A stretch of 64,000 bases of DNA from Rubripirellula lacrimiformis (lineage in GTDB: Bacteria > Planctomycetota > Planctomycetia > Pirellulales > Pirellulaceae), in NCBI RefSeq assembly GCF_007741535.1, contig NZ_CP036525.1, forward strand, positions 1,364,001-1,428,000, in the 5' to 3' direction. A model generated the notes under the pieces. The model did not search any database and was not told where the DNA came from. It worked only from the letters and a program-made list of their open reading frames with translations. Positions 7,666-14,780 of the stretch are shown here, piece after piece. Every line of letters starts with the position of its first letter. The first letter of the stretch is position 1. Position numbers and translations under genes: made by a program.

Positions 7666-8652
7666 ATGAAATTTCATATGTGCCTGATGGCCTGCCTGGC
7701 CTTCGCCACAACTGCAACCGCCGACACCGTCACCTTCGAAGGTCTGCTAACCAGCCCGGACTCGTTTTACAACGGTGAACCTGCTCTCCCAGGTTGGACC
7801 GCGGGTGAGGTGTTTTTCAATAATGAGAAATCGACTGCTTTCGAGTACTGGGAAGGGTGGAGCTATTCCAATGTTATCGATGTAGCGACTCCTGGTTTTG
7901 AGAACCAATATGCATCGGCCGCAGGGGGCGGATCGAATGGATCGGGCGGCACCGTGGGGGGGCAAACCTATGCTGTCGCTTTTGAAAATGGTGCTTACTT
8001 CAATCTTCCCGAAATGACCGTGGTTCGTTCGGCGGATGTCACCAATGCGACTTATGCGAAATTGTCGATGGAAAACGGCGATGGTTTTGCCAAAAAATTT
8101 GGCGGCGATACCGGAAACGATCCCGACTTTTTTACCGTCACCTTCGAAGGATTTTCGCAGGTCGACAAGGCGGGTACGTCCACCGGAACGGTCGAGTTAG
8201 CGTTGGCTGATTTTCGGTTCGCGGACAACGCCCAGGACTTTATCTTATCGTCCTGGCAGAACTTAGATTTGACCGGACTTGGCAGTGCCCGTTCAGTAGC
8301 TCTTTCATTTGCGTCGTCGGATGTCGGCAGTTTCGGGGTCAACACACCGAAGTATCTGGCCTTGGACAATTTGACGATCGTCGCGGTGCCTGAACCTTCG
8401 ACCGGACTAGCAATCGCCGGACTGGCGATCGGCGGATGGGTACTTCGTCGCCGCCAACAAAGGGACCAACAAAGGCAACAAAGGGACAGCCACCAGGCCG
8501 GGACCAACAAAGGGACAGCCACCAAGCCTAATCGGCCGCCTCCCAAAAGGGCCACCCACTTTCCGGTTCCCAGAAGTTCCCTCTCAAAAAGGGCCACCCA
8601 CAAACTGGAATCCGTTGGGAGTGGGGGCGTCCTGATTTTCGACGTTGTTTAG
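7666..8652 (+). CDS. DUF4465 domain protein with PEP-CTERM signal and abnormal tail
   Basis: This 328-residue exported protein starts at the ATG at 7666, which gives a good signal peptide cleaved near ATA|D at residue 19. The body has DUF4465 features: TFEGLL, GEVFFNN, YWEGWSYSNVID, then PGFENQYAS and GGQTYAVAF. A PEP-CTERM sorting signal follows: PEP at 242-244, a hydrophobic helix (GLAIAGLAIGGWVL) and RRR at 261-263. In typical PEP-CTERM proteins the chain ends there. Here about 62 more residues follow, encoded by REP-like repeat DNA. DUF4465-type proteins are found in Bacteroidetes B12-uptake regions, and the riboswitch upstream supports a cobalamin link. Direct cobalamin binding is inferred. 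Confidence 0.88.
   Translation: MKFHMCLMACLAFATTATADTVTFEGLLTSPDSFYNGEPALPGWTAGEVFFNNEKSTAFEYWEGWSYSNVIDVATPGFENQYASAAGGGSNGSGGTVGGQTYAVAFENGAYFNLPEMTVVRSADVTNATYAKLSMENGDGFAKKFGGDTGNDPDFFTVTFEGFSQVDKAGTSTGTVELALADFRFADNAQDFILSSWQNLDLTGLGSARSVALSFASSDVGSFGVNTPKYLALDNLTIVAVPEPSTGLAIAGLAIGGWVLRRRQQRDQQRQQRDSHQAGTNKGTATKPNRPPPKRATHFPVPRSSLSKRATHKLESVGSGGVLIFDVV
8479..8523. repeat. REP-like elements left of the transposase
   Basis: The motif CAAAGGGACAGCCACC occurs at 8479 and 8508, and again at 8707. It is the near reverse complement of the GGTGCCTGTCCCTTT motifs on the other side of the transposase, so the two sets face in opposite directions. Confidence 0.75.
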
Positions 8653-8899
8653 CCTCTTTCTCTCGCTTGCGGAGGCGTCGGGAAGGGCTCGATAGCGTAA
8701 AGGCAACAAAGGGACAGCCACCAAGCCTAATCGGCCGCCTCCCAAAAGGGCCACCCACTTTCCGGTTCCCAGAAGTTCCCTCTCAAAAAGGGCCACCCAT
8801 AAACTGGAATCCGTTGGGAGTGGGGGCGTCCTGATTTTCGACGTTGTTTAGCCTCTTTCTCTCGCTTTTGGAGGCGTCGGGAGGGGCTCGATAGCGTAA
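8505..8899. repeat. 199-bp tandem direct duplication
   Basis: Two copies of a segment of about 196 bases lie at 8505-8700 and 8704-8899. They run from CAACAAAGGGACAGCC to GATAGCGTAA and differ at only a few positions (for example ACAAACTGG versus ATAAACTGG, and CTTGCGG versus CTTTTGG). Inside each copy AAAAGGGCCACCCAC-type elements occur twice. The first copy encodes the end of the PEP-CTERM protein. Confidence 0.93.
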
Positions 8900-8971
8900 C
8901 CACCTTTCACTGCTGCCGACCGCGCAGCAGCGAACCCCAATGACGCCAGAGAGGCTTTTTTAGAGAGACTT

Positions 8972-10048
8972 TTAGGGCGAAGAGATGCCCAGCGGGTTCT
9001 CTCGGGCGCACAGCCAACCCTGGCCGCGACGAGATGCCTCGCTAGCGAGGCTATCAGGCGTGCCGGCTGCACGTTTGAAGATGCGGCCAAACCGCCGGAC
9101 CGCATCACACCATCCGGGTGCATCCGTGCCGATCCGCTTTAAAATCGGTCGCAGATGATTTGGGATGCTGCCGATCTTGTCCGCACGCAGTTGGCGGCCC
9201 GTCCAATCCAGCAGTTCTAGATAGTGCGGCATTGACACTTTCAGGAACCCCTTGCAGCTAGCCCGGCGTCCCGATTCATCCAGGTCTGGTCCAGGTTCAT
9301 CCACCCGTTCGTCGATCTCGACCGGGCTGATCCAACCGCTGTGACGTCGGTGACGGCTTCGTTCCCACTGATGCATGCTCAGTCGGCGTCGATCGTGTTG
9401 TTCTTTCCAGTCATCGATCCGTTCCTTGACGCCGGTGTATTTGCTGGACTCCGGTGTTTCGGCAATGGCTGCTCGGACAGGGTTCAAGTCGACGTAGGCG
9501 GCGCATGCCAGCAAACTTGCTTCGTCCAGTAGAACTTGTGCCTTGAAGCGACCTTCCCAGAAGTGGCCGGTGACATCGTCCTCCGCGTTGCTGCGTCGAG
9601 CAATGTTTTCGGACGTGCAACGCATCCACCAGCTGATGTCAGATAGACGCTGGCGTCGTTCCGCCAGTACGTCCGGTTGATTGAGAATCGTGTCCAGTTC
9701 GGGCTGGCTTGGCTCAGCAGGCGAACCATCCTTGTCTCGCCGTTTGGGGAACAAACGTAACCACCGGCGAGCGACCTCGTCGTCCGACCAGGCTGCCGTG
9801 ATATCGGGCCGACTTCGAAGCACAAGGTGAACGTGATTGTGCATGATCGAAAACGTCAAGCAATCGATCGCAAATACCGATGCCAATAACTCTAGGCGGT
9901 CGCGAATCCAGCCTCGGCGATGCTCATAGGACTGGCCACTGAGGGGATCTTCGCCACACAAAAAAGCACGCCGGACGCACCGCTGGGTGCAATGCACCAC
10001 CTGCACTTCGTGTGGATTAATCACCTTACCACGGGCTAGGCGAGGCAT
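8972..10048 (-). CDS. REP-associated tyrosine transposase (RAYT, Y1/HUH family)
   Basis: This 358-residue protein is taken from MPRLARGK at 10048; an in-frame start at 10096 is less likely. It has the Y1 transposase HUH motif (H72-V-H74 in MHNHVHLVLR) and a downstream GHFWEGRFKAQ block. The segment YVDLNPVRAA supplies the likely nucleophilic tyrosine and is a RAYT hallmark. RAYTs are single-copy, IS200/IS605-related proteins that act on REP palindromes. Here REP-like repeats flank the gene on both sides in opposite orientations. The C-terminal extension of about 150 residues is Arg/Asp-rich. Confidence 0.9.
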   Translation of the reverse strand: MPRLARGKVINPHEVQVVHCTQRCVRRAFLCGEDPLSGQSYEHRRGWIRDRLELLASVFAIDCLTFSIMHNHVHLVLRSRPDITAAWSDDEVARRWLRLFPKRRDKDGSPAEPSQPELDTILNQPDVLAERRQRLSDISWWMRCTSENIARRSNAEDDVTGHFWEGRFKAQVLLDEASLLACAAYVDLNPVRAAIAETPESSKYTGVKERIDDWKEQHDRRRLSMHQWERSRHRRHSGWISPVEIDERVDEPGPDLDESGRRASCKGFLKVSMPHYLELLDWTGRQLRADKIGSIPNHLRPILKRIGTDAPGWCDAVRRFGRIFKRAAGTPDSLASEASRRGQGWLCARENPLGISSP

Positions 10049-10173
10049 CACATCGACTCCGCAAGACGAGGAACCAGGGAAGAAATGCATCAACAATTGA
10101 GATTGTCAACGATTTCGACCCACCCTGTCAAGAAAATTTTGCTTATGTCCCATTGGTCTCGAAAGAGAGACTA

Positions 10174-10280
10174 GGTGCCTGTCCCTTTCTTGTTGCTGCC
10201 TGTCCCTTTCTTGGAGAGAGACTCGGTGCCTGTCCCCTTTTGGGGGCGGGGAAGAAGGACTTAATGCCTGTCCCTTTTTG
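10174..10280. repeat. REP-like elements right of the transposase, four copies
   Basis: The motif G(G/C)TGCCTGTCCC(C)TTT recurs at 10174, 10195, 10225 and 10264 (the last as AATGCCTG). GAGAGACTNGGTGCC precedes two of the copies. They are inverted relative to the copies left of the transposase. Confidence 0.8.
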
Positions 10281-10288
10281 GGGGGCGG

Positions 10289-12340
10289 TTAGACCCAGTG
10301 TGAGTTTTCTTCGGCGGGGACCTCGTCGGCGTCTAGGAATGCTAGGTGGTCGCGTTTGAAGAACCGGTTTAGCAGAGATCGCAGTGGCACTAGCAGGACG
10401 ATGAAGACGGGGAACATGATCTGGATCGGACCGTACGGGATCACGTTGACGATGCACAGCACGACGAGGGCGACCAGTTGCACCAGTGTGAATAGGTGGA
10501 TGGTTCGCGTCGGCACTCGGCGGGTGTAGTGATTGATCGGGTAGAGCGCCGAGTCCATGAACAGGTAACCCAGTCGTTCGATAAACTGGATGCCACGTAA
10601 CGACGCAAAACCCATGAACAAAAAGATCCCGTACAGGGCCGCCATCGGGACGTATTCCAGGAGCGGCAGCGCCAACAGCGTGCCTGCGATCAACGCATGA
10701 ATGGCAACACCCGTCACTCGGTTCTCTTGCACATGAATGATCTCTTGCCGCTTGTCGCCACCGCTAGCGACTTCCTCCACCGATGCTAGTGCTCGCATAT
10801 GAGCTAGCGTGCGAACGGTCGCTGCAACCATCCATGGCCAACCAAAGAGTGAACAGAAACCGATCAGCCCGCCGACAACCGCTAGGTCCAGGTGATACGT
10901 GTCACCCTTGGTCAGCTTGTTTTCGGGGCTGTTGAGCAATCGGACGGTGATGTTCTGCGATAGAAAAACCAACACGGTTGCCAACGCCGCCGGCAACGCC
11001 GCTGCAAACTTGATCCATGTCGGGACGGCGCCCAAATTTACGAAGATCGATCCGCTAGCGGCTTGTGAGTCCCCACCGCTGACCGTCAATGTTTCTAATG
11101 TCGACGCGTCACCCAATGTCCACGCGACTGCGATCATGCACACCAACGCGATCGAAGGCCCAAAGTCCGCCAGGAACTCTCGGATCCAAGGCAGCAGATA
11201 GCGGCTGGTGCGAATGCTGGCTAGCGTCATGGCGATGTAGAAAGTGCCGACGGCCAGAACCAGTGCCAACAGAGCCTTTTCGTGCGACACCGCTTCGTCG
11301 GCGCGGAACTCGAAAAACAAAGCTTGGATGGCTTTGTAGATATAAATCAACGACATCAAGACCGAGAAAATCTCGTCGGTGAACCGCGTAAAGAATCGCA
11401 TCATGTTGCTGACGTTGAACACCGCCAACAGCATCGTCATCAGCGCCGTCCATAGACCGACCCATCCGTAAACGCCCAGGAACTGGTCGCCATATCCCAT
11501 GTCCCCGCAAAGTTCGTACAGGATGATCGTGAAGACCAGCAGCGGTCCGATACCGCCCAAAATGATCAACGGTTGACCCGCGAACAACGCGTAAACGAGC
11601 CCACAGAACGCCGTCGACATCAGCATCTCGGGGGCGCCGATCGAACCGCCCGTTTCCAGCCCCATCAGTCCGCCGAAAGTCACCGCCGGTGCCAGACAGG
11701 CAAAGAACATAAAAACGATCGACGCGATCGATTTGACTTGGAATCCGGATTTGAAATCGTCGATGTAATGTGGCAGCCGACGACGGATATCGGAGATCAA
11801 TCCCGCAAACGGCCACCCACCGGCACGCAGACCCGCAGGCACTTCACGCGGTCGCGGCGGCGCTGCCAACACTGTGCGATTGATATGCCGTTCGATTGCA
11901 TCCAGCACGTCCTGCTGAGACGTCGCATAGGTCGTTTCAAAGTGGAAAACGTTATCCGACATCAATCGCGCGATCGACGAAAGCGTATCCAAATGCTGGG
12001 TCGTCTGATCCATCGACCCGATCATCAAAAAGATGTAACGCGTCGCGATGCCGTCGGGGGCACCCAGGTTGACGGCGTTCTTAAGTCGGACGAACACCAA
12101 TGACGATCCGCTAATCGCTTCGTCATAGAAATGGGGGACTGCACAGGCGTGACCGATCACGGTGGGGACCGCGCGTTCGCGCTGTAGGATCCCGTCGGAC
12201 ACCATCTGCCGTTGCTGTTCAGGCAGTCGTCCGGTTTGGACCAGAAAGTTCACCGCCGACTCGACGATCTCTTCCATGTTGCGCGCTTCGAGGTTCAGCA
12301 GGCAGCTGCCCTCGGAGATCGATTGAAAAAGAAATTTCAC
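10289..12340 (-). CDS. SLC4-type bicarbonate transporter with N-terminal EIIA-like domain
   Basis: This protein of about 683 residues starts at GTG 12340 (VKFLFQSISEGS); TTG 12391 is an alternative. Residues 1-150 resemble a PTS EIIA (mannitol/fructose type) domain, with H64 and the VPH histidine at about 70 in the phosphorylation-site region. A linker and a membrane domain of 10-14 helices follow. This carries SLC4 (band 3) signatures, including AGQPLIILGGIGPLLVF and HLDLAVVGGLIGFCSLFG followed by GWPWMVAATVRTLAHMRAL. It probably moves bicarbonate or another anion across the inner membrane. Whether the EIIA-like domain is phosphorylated is unknown. It is the first gene beyond the REP region. 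Confidence 0.88.
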   Translation of the reverse strand: MKFLFQSISEGSCLLNLEARNMEEIVESAVNFLVQTGRLPEQQRQMVSDGILQRERAVPTVIGHACAVPHFYDEAISGSSLVFVRLKNAVNLGAPDGIATRYIFLMIGSMDQTTQHLDTLSSIARLMSDNVFHFETTYATSQQDVLDAIERHINRTVLAAPPRPREVPAGLRAGGWPFAGLISDIRRRLPHYIDDFKSGFQVKSIASIVFMFFACLAPAVTFGGLMGLETGGSIGAPEMLMSTAFCGLVYALFAGQPLIILGGIGPLLVFTIILYELCGDMGYGDQFLGVYGWVGLWTALMTMLLAVFNVSNMMRFFTRFTDEIFSVLMSLIYIYKAIQALFFEFRADEAVSHEKALLALVLAVGTFYIAMTLASIRTSRYLLPWIREFLADFGPSIALVCMIAVAWTLGDASTLETLTVSGGDSQAASGSIFVNLGAVPTWIKFAAALPAALATVLVFLSQNITVRLLNSPENKLTKGDTYHLDLAVVGGLIGFCSLFGWPWMVAATVRTLAHMRALASVEEVASGGDKRQEIIHVQENRVTGVAIHALIAGTLLALPLLEYVPMAALYGIFLFMGFASLRGIQFIERLGYLFMDSALYPINHYTRRVPTRTIHLFTLVQLVALVVLCIVNVIPYGPIQIMFPVFIVLLVPLRSLLNRFFKRDHLAFLDADEVPAEENSHWV

Positions 12341-12430
12341 GGAACGGTGATCTTTTCTGCGGGATGCGGACGAAGTTTGGACGCTAGGCAACCTAGCAAG
12401 TCGCTGGGGCCGGTGTTGGCGATGCCGAGA

Positions 12431-13363
12431 TCATCGAGACGTGCCGAGGCGAATGTGGTCGACCAGTTGCTGGATCGTGGACTCCAACAACGACGTTCCT
12501 GAAAACGTCACGCCCAAGCGGCGAATCTTGGCTGTGTCGATCTCGTGTTTGGATTGTTTTGCAGTCCCGGTGATCGCGGAATCGCTGCCTGAGAGTCGAC
12601 GGGCAATCGTGGCCACTTCGTGAGTGCTGATCAGGCGGTCGCTGCACAGAAAGGTTTCGCCGGCAACCGTTTCGTCGGTCTGAATCAGAGTGTCGATCGC
12701 TGTGGCAACGTCGTCGACGTGCACCGACTTGCTGCCTCCGCTAGCGTCCACCGATCGGCCGGCAACGATGTCGCGGATGATCGCATACCACTTGGACGAT
12801 TCCACGGGATCAGCGACTCCGTAGATAGCGGTCGGACGCAAAGTGCAGACGTTCAGCTTGCCCGAAAACCCATAGGCATGAACGATCGTTTCAACCGATG
12901 CTTTGTAGGCACCGTACAGAGACGATGGCCACAAGGGATGTGTTTCATCAATCGAATCCCCTGGCAGGATGCGATCGTGGACGGTGCCGGACGAAACAAA
13001 GACAAATTTTTGGACCTTTGCAGCGGCAGCCGCCTCGATCAATTGCAGCGATCCAATCACATTGCTTTGGAAGTACTCCACGGGATCGTCGGGGGCATCG
13101 ACGAACGATGCGCCACTTCGTTTCAGGCCCGCGTGGATGATCACATCGCTTTCGGCGGCCAGTTGATCCGCTGCATCACGGTCGCCTAATCGGCCTTCGA
13201 TCCACCGGATGGCTGACGGATTGGTCGGGTCGTTGGGGGATTCCCAAAGTGGACGCTCGGTATCCGGACGCCGCCATGCGACGACTTGATGCCCAGCAGC
13301 GAACATGTGTTTCGAAATCGATCGGCCCAAGAATCCGGTGGCGCCGGTCAGTCCTATTTTCAT
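12431..13363 (-). CDS. NAD-dependent epimerase/dehydratase (extended SDR)
   Basis: This 310-residue protein starts with the Rossmann motif GLTGATGFLG at residues 4-13. The catalytic YGAYK appears mid-protein after a VFVSSGTVHD strand, and the segment LRPTAIYGVAD is typical of extended SDRs. It probably oxidises or epimerises a nucleotide sugar or related metabolite. The acceptor is not defined by sequence alone. It is on the same strand as the SLC4 transporter and starts 91 bases upstream of it, but no functional link is evident. Confidence 0.88.
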   Translation of the reverse strand: MKIGLTGATGFLGRSISKHMFAAGHQVVAWRRPDTERPLWESPNDPTNPSAIRWIEGRLGDRDAADQLAAESDVIIHAGLKRSGASFVDAPDDPVEYFQSNVIGSLQLIEAAAAAKVQKFVFVSSGTVHDRILPGDSIDETHPLWPSSLYGAYKASVETIVHAYGFSGKLNVCTLRPTAIYGVADPVESSKWYAIIRDIVAGRSVDASGGSKSVHVDDVATAIDTLIQTDETVAGETFLCSDRLISTHEVATIARRLSGSDSAITGTAKQSKHEIDTAKIRRLGVTFSGTSLLESTIQQLVDHIRLGTSR

Positions 13364-13535
13364 CCTTAAGGTCAGCCCATGAGTCGGGAGCGAAGGCAGT
13401 CGGCTATGACTTTCGATCGCTAGTATGGCGAATCAGGCCTAGGCTGTGAGTCTGGCCGGATCGAAGGGGGAAATATCTTCCCGGCAGCACCGATCAGGGT
13501 CGGTCGATGGTTGCTGTGCCGCCGCGAAGGCGATT

Positions 13536-14111
13536 TTAGCTGCCGACGGTGGCCAAGAAGTCCTCGGCATCCGCATCGGTGCTGAGGGCTGATTCGATTT
13601 CCGCAGCACGGTCTTCGTCGGACATTTCACGGACCTGTTTCGATGGAACACCCTCGGCCAAAACGCGCTGGGCATCGATTTTCAGCTCGCGTAGTTCGAT
13701 CACTTCTTGTCGTAAATCGTTGAACACGTCAGCGAAATCGGTCCAATAGTCACCCTCGCGGAAGCTGAGTGGTGACTCGCTTTCGTCGTCCACTAGTCGC
13801 TGCATTTCGCGGCGCAGACGGAAGATTGGGCCTGCGAATCGATTCGTCAATCGAAGCATGTCGTAGGCCACCAACGGCGTCAGCAAGATCAAGCCCGGCG
13901 CCCAATAGATGGATTCGTCGAGACATCGGAAAATCGCCTCGCTGATCGTCGTGTCCTGGCGGGACATCGATTCGGTGAACAGCAGGATGACTGCAAAATA
14001 TACCGTGCATCCGATGCTATAGAGACCGGTTCGACGCAGCAAAGAACCCTGCACGTGGTGGTCAATCAGCAGTTGTTGACGCCGAAACTTTGGACGCGGT
14101 TCTGATGTCAT
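13536..14111 (-). CDS. Membrane protein with HAMP-like linker
   Basis: This 191-residue protein has two hydrophobic helices (about residues 28-48 and 70-90) around a short loop. After the second helix comes NRFAGPIFRLRREMQRLVDD, which looks like the start of a HAMP domain, then a helical segment with DVFNDLRQEVIELRELK. No kinase, GGDEF or MCP output domain follows. Similar stand-alone two-helix/HAMP proteins occur near pilus genes in planctomycetes. It lies 71 bases downstream of the Flp pilin gene on the same strand, so cotranscription is likely. Function unknown. Confidence 0.7.
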   Translation of the reverse strand: MTSEPRPKFRRQQLLIDHHVQGSLLRRTGLYSIGCTVYFAVILLFTESMSRQDTTISEAIFRCLDESIYWAPGLILLTPLVAYDMLRLTNRFAGPIFRLRREMQRLVDDESESPLSFREGDYWTDFADVFNDLRQEVIELRELKIDAQRVLAEGVPSKQVREMSDEDRAAEIESALSTDADAEDFLATVGS

Positions 14112-14182
14112 CTGGTCAATGTCTCTTGGTCGTCGATTACGATGGAAAACGCTGGAACCGCAACTTGGCGGATACTTCCGGA

Positions 14183-14377
14183 TCAGTTGCCAATTGCGCC
14201 GGCAATCGCGTCACCCGACGAATCGAAACTATCGCGTGTGGCGTCCGCTAGAAAGGTAACGGAGGTCATGCAGACCGCGATGATCAGAGCCAGCATGACG
14301 GCGTACTCGACAGCGGTCGCTGCGTCTTCCTCGACCATGAATTCGAAGAAGGTGTTTTGAAGTTTGCCCAAAGACAT
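14183..14377 (-). CDS. Flp/Fap family type IVb pilin
   Basis: This 64-residue prepilin has the Flp pattern: a short polar leader, then EEDAATAVEYAVMLALIIAV. The Glu-Tyr pair of Flp pilins is present and a hydrophobic helix follows. Flp pilins are cleaved by a TadV-type peptidase and assembled by the Tad system. No Tad genes are in this window, so assembly would depend on a distant locus. The C-terminus is short and Ser/Asp-rich. Confidence 0.9.
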   Translation of the reverse strand: MSLGKLQNTFFEFMVEEDAATAVEYAVMLALIIAVCMTSVTFLADATRDSFDSSGDAIAGAIGN

Positions 14378-14780
14378 GGTCTGACCATTAAGACAGGTTC
14401 GAAGCAGTTGGATGGGAAGGCGTCTGCGCCCCGCGGGACGCCTTGAACATGTTGCTATGGAAACCCTAGTGCGCGCCGCTGCGTAAGGAGAGGTAACGCT
14501 GGTGATCAGAGCAGTGAAGGTGCCGAATATAGACGGTTTTGAGTGGTTTTAACGGTCTTGACGGTTCTACGGCTCCCCGGCGGTGTAACCTGTCGAAAGG
14601 GCGTCCATTTGCTAGTCTATGGGGGGCTAGGCTGGAACGAACGATCCGTCCGATTGAACCGGTCCGCATCGTTGGTGGGTCGGCCGGTCGGGGGCATCTT
14701 GAATGCTCCTTCCCCCCTCTGATGTCGGTTCGTTGACGTTTTACGATTCTAGTTTTCGCTCACTTTGCAACCTTTTTGAC
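14378..14780. other. Intergenic region, divergent promoters expected
   Basis: About 400 bases lie between the Flp pilin (minus) and the ABC permease (plus). Both genes must be promoted from here. No clear boxes, RNA or repeat were recognised. Confidence 0.5.

Noticed and set aside
8848-9123. 91-codon minus-strand frame
   Set aside because: It runs through the 3' end of the duplicated segment and overlaps the transposase end; likely shadow.
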